A DNA stretch of 5,384 nucleotides from an uncultured Campylobacter sp. (lineage in GTDB: Bacteria > Campylobacterota > Campylobacteria > Campylobacterales > Campylobacteraceae). Below are positions 1-5,074 of this stretch, in pieces. The DNA lies in NCBI GenBank assembly GCA_905373295.1, contig CAJPSJ010000136.1, forward strand, positions 1 to 5,384, read 5' to 3'. The notes beneath the pieces are model-generated. The model saw only the letters and a program-made list of their open reading frames with translations. It was not told the DNA's origin and ran no database searches. The position numbers were made by a program, and so were the translations under genes. Position 1 is the first letter of the stretch; each line of letters begins with the position of its first letter.

Positions 1-692
1 TCGCGCACCCGCCTAAAATCTACGTCGAGAATGTCCGTGCAGACGCGGTTTAAAAAGTGGCGGTCGTGGCTGATGACTACGAGCGTGCCGGTGTGGCGAT
101 TTAGCTCAAACTCGAGCCACGAAATGGCGTCGATATCGAGGTTATTGGTCGGCTCGTCCAAAAACAGCACGTCGGGACGCGGGAAGAGCACCTGCGCGAG
201 CAGAACCTTAAATTTATCGCTCGTCTCGATCTCGCTCATCTTTTTATCGAAGTCACTAATCCCCAGCGAACTTAAAATTTTCTCGATCCGCGTTTCGTAC
301 TCGTAGGCGGGATCCTCCTCCGCGCAGATCATCTCAAGCTCGCCGAGACGCTCGTTTATCTCGTCGTTAAACTCGCCCGCTTCGTAAAGCTGCGTCTTTT
401 CGCGCACGGCGTCATAAAGGCGCTTGTTGCCGTAGAGTACGGCGTCTTTGACGCTGAAGCTTTCAAAGGCGAATTGATCCTGCCCCAAAACACCGATTTT
501 AAGCCCGCTTTCGATCAAAATTTCGCCGCTGCTTGCTTCGATCTGCCCGCTTAAAATTTTAAGTAGCGTCGATTTGCCCGCACCGTTTGCGCCGATGAGG
601 CCGTAGCGCCTGCCCTTATCGAGGCTTAAATTTACGTTTTCAAAAAGTAGCTGTTTGCCAAAGCGCATCGTTAGATCTTTGATTTCAACCAT
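1..692 (-). CDS. ybiT: YbiT-like ABC-F ATPase, N-terminal part (3' end cut by window edge)
   Basis: The frame is open from an ATG at 692 to the window edge, giving 230 codons of a protein normally a little over 500 residues. What is seen: one ABC domain with Walker A GANGAGKST (residues 34-42), a Q-loop region with GQDQFAFE (70-77), Walker B VLFLDEP (175-181) followed by TNNLD, and the switch histidine in ISHDRHFLN (207-215). There are no membrane segments. ABC-F proteins carry two such domains and act on the ribosome in the cytoplasm rather than as transporters; the second domain would lie beyond the edge. The DQFAFE motif and the degenerate signature MSEIETSDKFKVLLAQ (152-167), where other ABC-F proteins have LSGG, match the YbiT branch as I remember it. 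The start is supported by AAAGGA a few bases upstream. The exact physiological role of YbiT-type proteins is poorly settled. Family assignment is firm, the subgroup likely. Confidence 0.93.
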   Translation of the reverse strand, partial: MVEIKDLTMRFGKQLLFENVNLSLDKGRRYGLIGANGAGKSTLLKILSGQIEASSGEILIESGLKIGVLGQDQFAFESFSVKDAVLYGNKRLYDAVREKTQLYEAGEFNDEINERLGELEMICAEEDPAYEYETRIEKILSSLGISDFDKKMSEIETSDKFKVLLAQVLFPRPDVLFLDEPTNNLDIDAISWLEFELNRHTGTLVVISHDRHFLNRVCTDILDVDFRRVR

Positions 693-702
693 ATTTTTCC
701 TT

Positions 703-765
703 TTAAATTTCTCTTTGCATTGCCTTGCGCGCGGGCTTCTGCCAGATTTTACGCGCAAATTTCAT
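703..765 (-). CDS. possible 20-codon leader ORF upstream of the ABC-F gene
   Basis: An ATG at 765 opens a 20-codon frame (MKFARKIWQK...MQREI) that ends with TAA at 703-705, ten bases before the ABC-F start codon at 692 and immediately before its ribosome binding site. It is strongly basic, with seven Lys/Arg residues and one Trp. It overlaps the inverted repeat at 725-758, so its translation could change the folding of the leader and access to the downstream gene. Against it: there is no proper Shine-Dalgarno sequence (only CACGAG touching the ATG), and a frame this short can arise by chance. I see the frame and its position; a regulatory role is inference. Confidence 0.25.
   Translation of the reverse strand: MKFARKIWQKPARKAMQREI
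725..758 (-). promoter_or_regulatory. leader inverted repeat upstream of ABC-F gene
   Basis: TTGCGCG at 725-731 and CGCGCAA at 752-758 are a perfect 7-bp inverted repeat with a 20-nt loop. It lies in the presumed untranslated leader of the ABC-F gene, 33 nt upstream of the ATG. It has no T tract, so it does not look like a terminator. It could be an mRNA hairpin or coincidence in a GC-rich patch. Confidence 0.25.
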
Positions 766-812
766 CTCGTGGTTTATTGCGGCATTTTGCGCCGCTCGGG
801 GCCGCGATAAAT

Positions 813-825
813 TTCTCCTATTGTA
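813..825 (-). promoter_or_regulatory. candidate sigma-70 promoter for the ABC-F gene
   Basis: The minus strand reads GCTACAAT, with the -10 hexamer TACAAT at 820-825. It is preceded by A/T blocks (AAATTTCAGAATTTTAA), as in Campylobacter promoters, which usually have a good extended -10 box and no conserved -35. A transcript starting near 813 would have a leader of about 120 nt before the ATG at 692. Predicted from sequence pattern only. Confidence 0.35.
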
Positions 826-908
826 GCTTAAAATTCTGAAATTTCGCCGAAGAGGCGCGAGCCGGCGCGATTAAATTTAGACCGCCAAAGCTAGAGCAAT
901 TTAAAATT

Positions 909-2036
909 TTAACCGCTGTAGTCGCTATCGCGAGTGATGATGAGCGTGTAGTTCGGATACGCGGCGCGTATCTGCTTGCAGACCGCGCGAAACGTTGCCT
1001 CCATGTCGGGCGCTGCGAAATCGACGATAACGTCGAAGCTGATCGAGTGTTTTGGCTCGTCGAGATAAAATCCATGTATCTGCGAAACGAACTCGTGCGA
1101 TAGCGCCATCTGCTTGATATGTTCGCGGATCTCGGCGGCGCGCGGATCGTTTTTATTAAACGCGTAAATTCCTACGGTGTCTAGGATGATATTAAATTTC
1201 GCAAAAACGGCGTTTTGGATGCGGCGCGTAAGAGCGTCGATCTGCGCCGCGGTCGTGTCACTCGCGACCTCGATGTGGATGCTGCCGACCATCTTGTCGG
1301 GTCCGTAGTCATGAAACATCAGATCATACGCGCCGATGACGCCCTCAAAGCCGCGCACGACGTCGTAAATTTCATTCGTAAGCTTCAAGCTCGGACGCGA
1401 GCCCAAAAGCTTGCTGATCGTATCGCGCAGAATTTCATACGCCGTTTTGATTAGAAGAGCCGAAATTATCGCGCCCAGATACGCTTCCAAGCTCAGTCCG
1501 AAAATAAGCGAAATCAAAGCCGCTACGAGGGTGGCTAGCGATACGAGCGCGTCGTATTTGGCGTCCACGCCGCTAGCGATGAGCGAGTCCGAGTTCACGC
1601 GCTCGCCCGTCTTTTGCGTATAAAGCCCTAGGCTAAATTTCGCCGCGACCGCTACTGCGATGATGACGAGCGAAACCGCGTTATAATTCGCCGCTTGCGG
1701 ATGAATGATCTTTTTGATCGATTCGACGAGCGAGACGCCGCCGGTGTAGAGGATGATGACGGCGATTACGATCGCGCTTAGATACTCGATCCTGCCGTGT
1801 CCGAAGGGGTGTGCGCGATCAGGCTGCTTGCTAGCAAGATGCACGCCCACGATCGTAATGACGGACGAAAGCGCGTCGCTTAGGTTATTTACGGCATCAA
1901 GTACGATCGCGATCGAGCCCGAAATCAGCCCCACGACGCCCTTAAATGCCGCTAAAATTACATTTGAAATGATACCGATTGCGCCGGTACGAATGATGAT
2001 TTTATCTCTGCTATACGCCGCTTGAGGCACTTCCAT
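909..2036 (-). CDS. cation diffusion facilitator (CDF) family divalent metal efflux transporter
   Basis: The 375-residue product is a CDF transporter of the inner membrane; the family exports divalent metals in exchange for protons. Six hydrophobic segments are visible at about residues 13-38, 40-66, 86-105, 120-140, 152-176 and 178-200. The family signature HPFGHGRIE (76-84) lies between segments 2 and 3. The transport-site positions read D47-x3-N51 in segment 2 (DAVNN) and D158-x3-D162 in segment 5 (DAKYD). The His found at this site in many zinc transporters is absent; a one-Asn, three-Asp site resembles manganese exporters such as streptococcal MntE, so Mn is the best guess (inference). 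After residue 215 there are two consecutive regions that look like CDF cytoplasmic dimerisation domains (about 216-292 and 297-375), so the protein is longer than the usual roughly 300 residues. The ATG at 2036 has a strong AAAGGAG site and lies 18 nt after the small secreted-protein gene, so the two are likely co-transcribed. Confidence 0.93.
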   Translation of the reverse strand: MEVPQAAYSRDKIIIRTGAIGIISNVILAAFKGVVGLISGSIAIVLDAVNNLSDALSSVITIVGVHLASKQPDRAHPFGHGRIEYLSAIVIAVIILYTGGVSLVESIKKIIHPQAANYNAVSLVIIAVAVAAKFSLGLYTQKTGERVNSDSLIASGVDAKYDALVSLATLVAALISLIFGLSLEAYLGAIISALLIKTAYEILRDTISKLLGSRPSLKLTNEIYDVVRGFEGVIGAYDLMFHDYGPDKMVGSIHIEVASDTTAAQIDALTRRIQNAVFAKFNIILDTVGIYAFNKNDPRAAEIREHIKQMALSHEFVSQIHGFYLDEPKHSISFDVIVDFAAPDMEATFRAVCKQIRAAYPNYTLIITRDSDYSG

Positions 2037-2054
2037 TATCTCTCCTTTGAAATT

Positions 2055-2447
2055 TTATTCCAAGCCGCAATCTTTGCGCGTATAGGTCAGATCGGCGATT
2101 TTTTCGCCGCTTTGCAGAAATTCTCGTACGCCTATGCGATTTAGACCGCCCGCTTTCATCATCGCGCAGACGTCCTTTTGCCTGTTGACGCGCAAAATGC
2201 TTTCAAAATTTTGCTTGATTTTGGGATCTACTTTGTCCCAAATTTCATTTTTTAGAATCGTAGGAATTACAAATTTATCGCCCTCGCATGTAGTCGCGCT
2301 CAACTCTATATTTTTAGTCGCGGGGTGACTGTGCCCATTTACGGCGTCCGCCAAAGCCTTGCAGCGCTCGGCATCGGCATCGGCATCTCCCGCAAGCGCT
2401 GCGCTGCAGATAAATACGCCGAACAGGGCGAGTATAAATTTTTTCAT
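2055..2447 (-). CDS. small secreted four-cysteine protein of unknown function
   Basis: I do not recognise this family. The 130-residue product starts with a classic signal peptide: MKK, a hydrophobic run FILALFGVFICSAALA, and cleavage likely after ALA, before GDADADA. The mature part is small, soluble and presumably periplasmic. It contains four cysteines (in ERCKA, TTCEG, DVCAM and KDCGLE) that could form two disulfides, plus an HSH motif. I place the start at the ATG at 2447 rather than the in-frame ATG at 2453. The AGGAG directly abuts the 2453 ATG (zero spacing) but sits six bases before the 2447 one, which is the normal distance; the longer form would only add two residues. The gene is followed 18 nt later by the CDF transporter, with a promoter candidate just upstream, so it is probably the first gene of a two-gene operon. 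A role in metal handling is suggested only by this neighbour. Confidence 0.8.
   Translation of the reverse strand: MKKFILALFGVFICSAALAGDADADAERCKALADAVNGHSHPATKNIELSATTCEGDKFVIPTILKNEIWDKVDPKIKQNFESILRVNRQKDVCAMMKAGGLNRIGVREFLQSGEKIADLTYTRKDCGLE
2370..2387 (-). repeat. three tandem copies of a 6-bp unit (GGCATC on + strand)
   Basis: GGCATC is repeated three times without change. On the coding strand it reads (GATGCC)3 and encodes Asp-Ala-Asp-Ala-Asp-Ala at the mature N-terminus of the small secreted protein. Because the unit is six bases, gain or loss of a copy keeps the frame and changes only the length of the acidic linker after the signal peptide. Confidence 0.8.
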
Positions 2448-2468
2448 TTTCATCTCCTAATTTTATTT

Positions 2469-2515
2469 GAAATTTATCATATTCAAATTTTAAATTAAAT
2501 CTATTTTTGAAATTT
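2469..2515 (-). promoter_or_regulatory. candidate promoter for the secreted protein-CDF operon
   Basis: On the minus strand a -10-like TATGAT (2476-2481) follows about 35 nt of alternating A and T blocks. This is the typical look of Campylobacter sigma-70 promoters, which lack a clear -35 box. A start near 2469 would give a leader of about 20 nt before the ATG at 2447. It is the most AT-rich segment of the window and sits exactly where a promoter is needed. Pattern-based call only. Confidence 0.45.
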
Positions 2516-2618
2516 AAAGACCTGTTTGTGCGACGCAAATCCGCTAGCCGCCAAAATTACTTGCGTTAAAATAGCGGCATAAATTCCATAAATCACCGCT
2601 AGAGATTTTTAAATCGCG

Positions 2619-2668
2619 GCAAAAATTCTTTAAATTCCGCGTGAAATTCTATGAGCGGAAATTTTTGC
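2619..2668 (-). terminator. imperfect hairpin, possible terminator of the dapD operon
   Basis: An inner perfect stem TTCCGC (2635-2640) / GCGGAA (2655-2660) with a 14-nt loop is enclosed by an outer repeat GCAAAAATT (2619-2627) / AATTTTTGC (2660-2668). On the minus strand the inner stem is followed by AATTTAAAGAATTTTT, a T-rich but interrupted tail. It lies about 140 nt after the dapD stop and before the next promoter, a sensible place to end the transcript. The tail is weaker than in a textbook terminator, and the near-symmetric structure could work on either strand. Confidence 0.3.
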
Positions 2669-2729
2669 GACGGATCACATACGCTCGCTCAAAGCGGCGC
2701 GCGACGAGATCGTCCGTATCTTTTTCAAA

Positions 2730-2762
2730 CTCGCCGTTTAAGTTATAGATTTAACGCAACTT
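2730..2762. repeat. imperfect direct repeat, copy 1 (downstream of dapD)
   Basis: This segment matches 2786-2819 in the same orientation at about 27 of 34 aligned positions with one 1-nt gap. The shared core is CGCCGTTTAA, then TTATA or TTTATA, then ATTTAA and GCA. Copy 2 spans the dapD stop codon, so copy 1 looks like a decayed duplicate of the dapD 3' end. Part of the match is low-complexity A/T, so the call is moderate. Confidence 0.45.
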
Positions 2763-2785
2763 TGAAAAGCTCCGGCCAATCCGCG

Positions 2786-2819
2786 CCCGCCGTTTAAATT
2801 TATAAATTTAATGCAGTTC
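2786..2819. repeat. imperfect direct repeat, copy 2 (over the dapD stop codon)
   Basis: This is the partner of the copy at 2730-2762. It contains a perfect 18-bp palindrome, TTAAATTTATAAATTTAA (2794-2811), which includes the dapD stop codon at 2808-2810. The palindrome is entirely A/T and may be a product of the AAATTT-rich style of this genome. Confidence 0.45.
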
Positions 2820-4004
2820 CGCGTTGAGTTTGATCGCGCGCTTGCTAACGCTTGCCGTAATCTGCCCGCTTTGGCTATTTTGTCGGAAGTGCAGACCGCT
2901 AAGCCCGGCAAGCTCAAGCCCTTTATAAATTTCGCGATCGAACGCAAAGCCCGCATTTAGCGTTGCTAGCGCTTCGCGATCCTTTTGCGCGATAAAAACC
3001 TTCGTACCCTCAAGTACCGCGATACCGGCATCCACGATGCAGCGATCACCGAGCGGAATGCCCGTGACGGAGTTTGCGCCCAGCAGGCAGTGCTTGCCGA
3101 TGCTCACAGCATTGCCGTTGGTGCCGCTTAACACACCCAAAATCGACGCGCCGCCGCCTATATCGCTGCCCTCGCCCACGACGACCGAGCTACTGACGCG
3201 CCCCTCGATCATAACGCTGCCGGTCGTGCCTGCGTTGAAATTCACATACGCAGCACCCGGCATCACGGTCGTACCCGCGGCGATATGCGCACCCAAACGC
3301 ACCTTTGCGTCATCTAAAATCCGCACGTTTTGCGGCGGTGCGACGTGGCTTAGGTAGCGCGGAAATTTATCGACGCTGATTATGCGTGGATAGCGACCTT
3401 GCATTTTTAAAGAGATTTCGTTTTCACGCAGCCACCAAAGCTCGATCGGGCGAGCGTTTTCATCCCACGCGACGTTCGGAAGCACGCTAAATGCGCCATC
3501 TAGATTGAGTGTGCGCGGCTCGCAGAGATTTAGCGAAAGCGCATAAAGCTTAAGATAGACGCTCTCGACGCTTTTTGGCGCGGCATCCTCAAAGATAAAA
3601 CCAGCGCAAAAGCTCGCGTGCTCGTCCGATTTCATCGCCTCTTTAACCGCAAGCAGCACCTGTAGGTTTTTGTGCGCGCCCTCTTTGGCGTCTGGCTGTA
3701 GAAATTTTAAAGCCTCGATCGCCTTTTTTAGGGCTTTATGCGTCAGCGGAAGGACGCACTCGCTACCGCTAAAATCAACGACCTCGCCGCATTCGGTTAG
3801 AGCATGGATTAGCACTGCTGCGCTTACTAGCCCGTCTTTAAAATTTACGTGCGCGTAATTCACGCTTAGGCTTTTATGCCCCTCCGCGCGCCCCTTGAAT
3901 ACGCGCCCGATCGCCCACATCATCGGATCGCGATAGCCCTTGGCTGCTCGCACGCCCTGTATAAGCTCATTCAATTCCTCTATCGTTTTAAATTCTTTAG
4001 ACAT
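2808..4004 (-). CDS. dapD: 2,3,4,5-tetrahydropyridine-2,6-dicarboxylate N-succinyltransferase (DapD, long form)
   Basis: The 398-residue cytoplasmic enzyme transfers succinyl from succinyl-CoA to tetrahydrodipicolinate, a step of the succinylase route to meso-diaminopimelate (peptidoglycan) and lysine. Residues about 1-220 form a long N-terminal region. From about 227 to 336 the sequence is a left-handed beta-helix with hexapeptide repeats, including VRLGAHIAAGTTVMPGA (235-251), NFNAGT (255-260), MIEGRVSS (265-272), GEGSDIGGGASILGVLSG (277-294), CLLGANSVTGIPLGD (306-320) and the VDAGIAVLEGTKV stretch (324-336). E267 in the MIEGR motif corresponds to the glutamate proposed as the catalytic acid in mycobacterial DapD (recalled). 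E. coli DapD is about 274 residues; the length here fits the longer Pseudomonas/Campylobacter type. The ATG at 4004 has AGGAG five bases upstream and lies 14 nt after the stop of the secreted-protein gene, so dapD is probably co-transcribed with it. Confidence 0.97.
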   Translation of the reverse strand: MSKEFKTIEELNELIQGVRAAKGYRDPMMWAIGRVFKGRAEGHKSLSVNYAHVNFKDGLVSAAVLIHALTECGEVVDFSGSECVLPLTHKALKKAIEALKFLQPDAKEGAHKNLQVLLAVKEAMKSDEHASFCAGFIFEDAAPKSVESVYLKLYALSLNLCEPRTLNLDGAFSVLPNVAWDENARPIELWWLRENEISLKMQGRYPRIISVDKFPRYLSHVAPPQNVRILDDAKVRLGAHIAAGTTVMPGAAYVNFNAGTTGSVMIEGRVSSSVVVGEGSDIGGGASILGVLSGTNGNAVSIGKHCLLGANSVTGIPLGDRCIVDAGIAVLEGTKVFIAQKDREALATLNAGFAFDREIYKGLELAGLSGLHFRQNSQSGQITASVSKRAIKLNAELH

Positions 4005-4018
4005 TCTTACTCCTAAAA

Positions 4019-5047
4019 TTAATTAAAAATATCGTTTATTTTACCGCCTTTTAAGCACTTTTCACGATCGATTTCGATTTGTTTTTTGAGCTCGGCGTCC
4101 TTGGCAAACACGCTTTCATCCACCAAAGTACTCGGCAAATTTATCATAATCGCGTCGTGAGAGCCGCTAAAACCGCTTAAATTTTGTCCAAAATCTTTTT
4201 TAATGAGCTCGTTTTTGCTACTTATATCTCCGCCATCGCAGTGAAAGTCCGATCCGCCGCCAACACAATCGCATCTTATTTTGGTATTATCATCGTATAC
4301 ACGATTCACCAAATAAACGTTTTCTTTCAAATTTATACTGCTTATCGGATTAAAAACGAGTACGGCTAGAATTTTATTATTATGCGGATTTGACACCTCC
4401 CAGCGTACGGCACGATATGAACTTAGCATCACTACAAGCGGCTTTTTCGATTTTTCTAGCGTGACTACTACTTTATTATCATTCGCATCACTTTCGTAAA
4501 TGGCAGCTAGCCATATATCGAAATTTTGACCTTTTAGCTTAGCAGCTACCTCGCTTTGTTTATAAAAATTTGGCTCATCCTTAAAATCCACCAAAAGGCT
4601 AGTGGTATGCCAATTGTTGGCGAACCAAACCTCGATCTTGTGGCGCCCTTTACTAAATTTATGTACGACGGCTTTGTTTCTAGCATTTTCGGAGTCGTAT
4701 ATCTGCTCGCCGTCTATCGCAATACGTAAATTCGCCCAACTAAAATCCGCCAAAATCATCTGTTGCACATCCTGCTTGAAGTCGAAATTCCCGACCCAGT
4801 AGGCGATAAATTTTTCGGAAGGTATTTTGTGGAACTTGTCGTAAGCGAAATTTAAATTTATATTTTCGACCGTTTCCGAGAAAACGACGGTTTTCGGATC
4901 GTCTTTATTTAAGTAAAAAGCCAAAAACTTATCCGCCGGAATCTGCTTGCCCGCTATGATCTCACTCGCCCATTTTTGTGTGTCGTTAGCGTTTGCACAA
5001 GCAAGAAATACGCAAAAAGCCAGTAAAAATACTCTTAAAATTTTCAT
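4019..5047 (-). CDS. secreted protein with PA14-like domain and cysteine-rich C-terminal module
   Basis: The product is 342 residues and of unknown function. A signal peptide (MKILRVFLLAFCVFLACANA) with likely cleavage after ANA (residue 20) points to the periplasm or surface; C17 follows FLA, a poor lipobox, so a lipoprotein is less likely. Residues about 75-157 resemble a PA14 fold: KFIAYWVGNFDF, then LRIAIDGEQIYDS, then FSKGRHKIEVWFANNWHTT, the usual order of the wall, iDG and Gxhxiev strands. An internal repeat links IPADKFLAFYL (36-46) with IPSEKFIAYWV (75-85). The C-terminal part has CDCVGG, FHCDG and a late EKC, shared with the partial gene upstream. The start is the ATG at 5047, served by GGAGG; an in-frame TTG at 5059 would use that binding site as coding sequence and is rejected. 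Base composition is clearly more AT-rich than dapD. PA14 domains often bind carbohydrate, but no ligand can be named here. Confidence 0.85.
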   Translation of the reverse strand: MKILRVFLLAFCVFLACANANDTQKWASEIIAGKQIPADKFLAFYLNKDDPKTVVFSETVENINLNFAYDKFHKIPSEKFIAYWVGNFDFKQDVQQMILADFSWANLRIAIDGEQIYDSENARNKAVVHKFSKGRHKIEVWFANNWHTTSLLVDFKDEPNFYKQSEVAAKLKGQNFDIWLAAIYESDANDNKVVVTLEKSKKPLVVMLSSYRAVRWEVSNPHNNKILAVLVFNPISSINLKENVYLVNRVYDDNTKIRCDCVGGGSDFHCDGGDISSKNELIKKDFGQNLSGFSGSHDAIMINLPSTLVDESVFAKDAELKKQIEIDREKCLKGGKINDIFN

Positions 5048-5074
5048 TTTTTCCTCCAAATTTTAAATTTTATC

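Larger units (their letters stand above)
2448..2807. other. gene-free region between dapD and the CDF operon
   Basis: I find no convincing gene in these 360 nt. Reading from dapD leftward it holds the imperfect repeat of the dapD stop region (2730-2762 and 2786-2819), a short open frame in the dapD reading frame (2649-2750), a long imperfect hairpin (2619-2668), interleaved 6-bp inverted repeats (2533-2577), and an AT-rich promoter candidate (2469-2515). No tRNA or rRNA pattern was seen. Confidence 0.7.

Noticed and set aside
845..857. CGCC-loop-GGCG hairpin after the CDF stop codon as a terminator
   Set aside because: The stem is only 4 bp and is followed by AAATTTC on the minus strand rather than a T run.
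901..912. TTAAAATTTTAA palindrome at the CDF stop as an operator
   Set aside because: The same word or close variants recur across the window, including inside the ABC-F gene (near 552-563), so it reflects genome style rather than a specific site.
818..1075. Open frame of 85 codons on the minus strand
   Set aside because: It overlaps the 3' end of the CDF gene in another frame, lacks a good ribosome binding site, and its Ser/Arg-rich product looks like an out-of-frame shadow.
2314..2538. 74-codon minus-strand ORF beginning upstream of the small secreted protein
   Set aside because: It is out of frame with the signal-peptide protein, covers the promoter candidate, and reads as Arg/Asn-rich noise.
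2651..2797. 48-codon plus-strand ORF (MSGNFCDGSH...) in the dapD downstream region
   Set aside because: There is no ribosome binding site before the ATG, it runs opposite to all neighbours, and its basic, low-information product gives no family signal. It also overlaps the hairpin and both repeats.
5048..5059. TTG start at 5059 for the PA14-like secreted protein
   Set aside because: The extra codons (LEEK) are the GGAGG ribosome binding site itself, and the ATG at 5047 begins a normal signal peptide.
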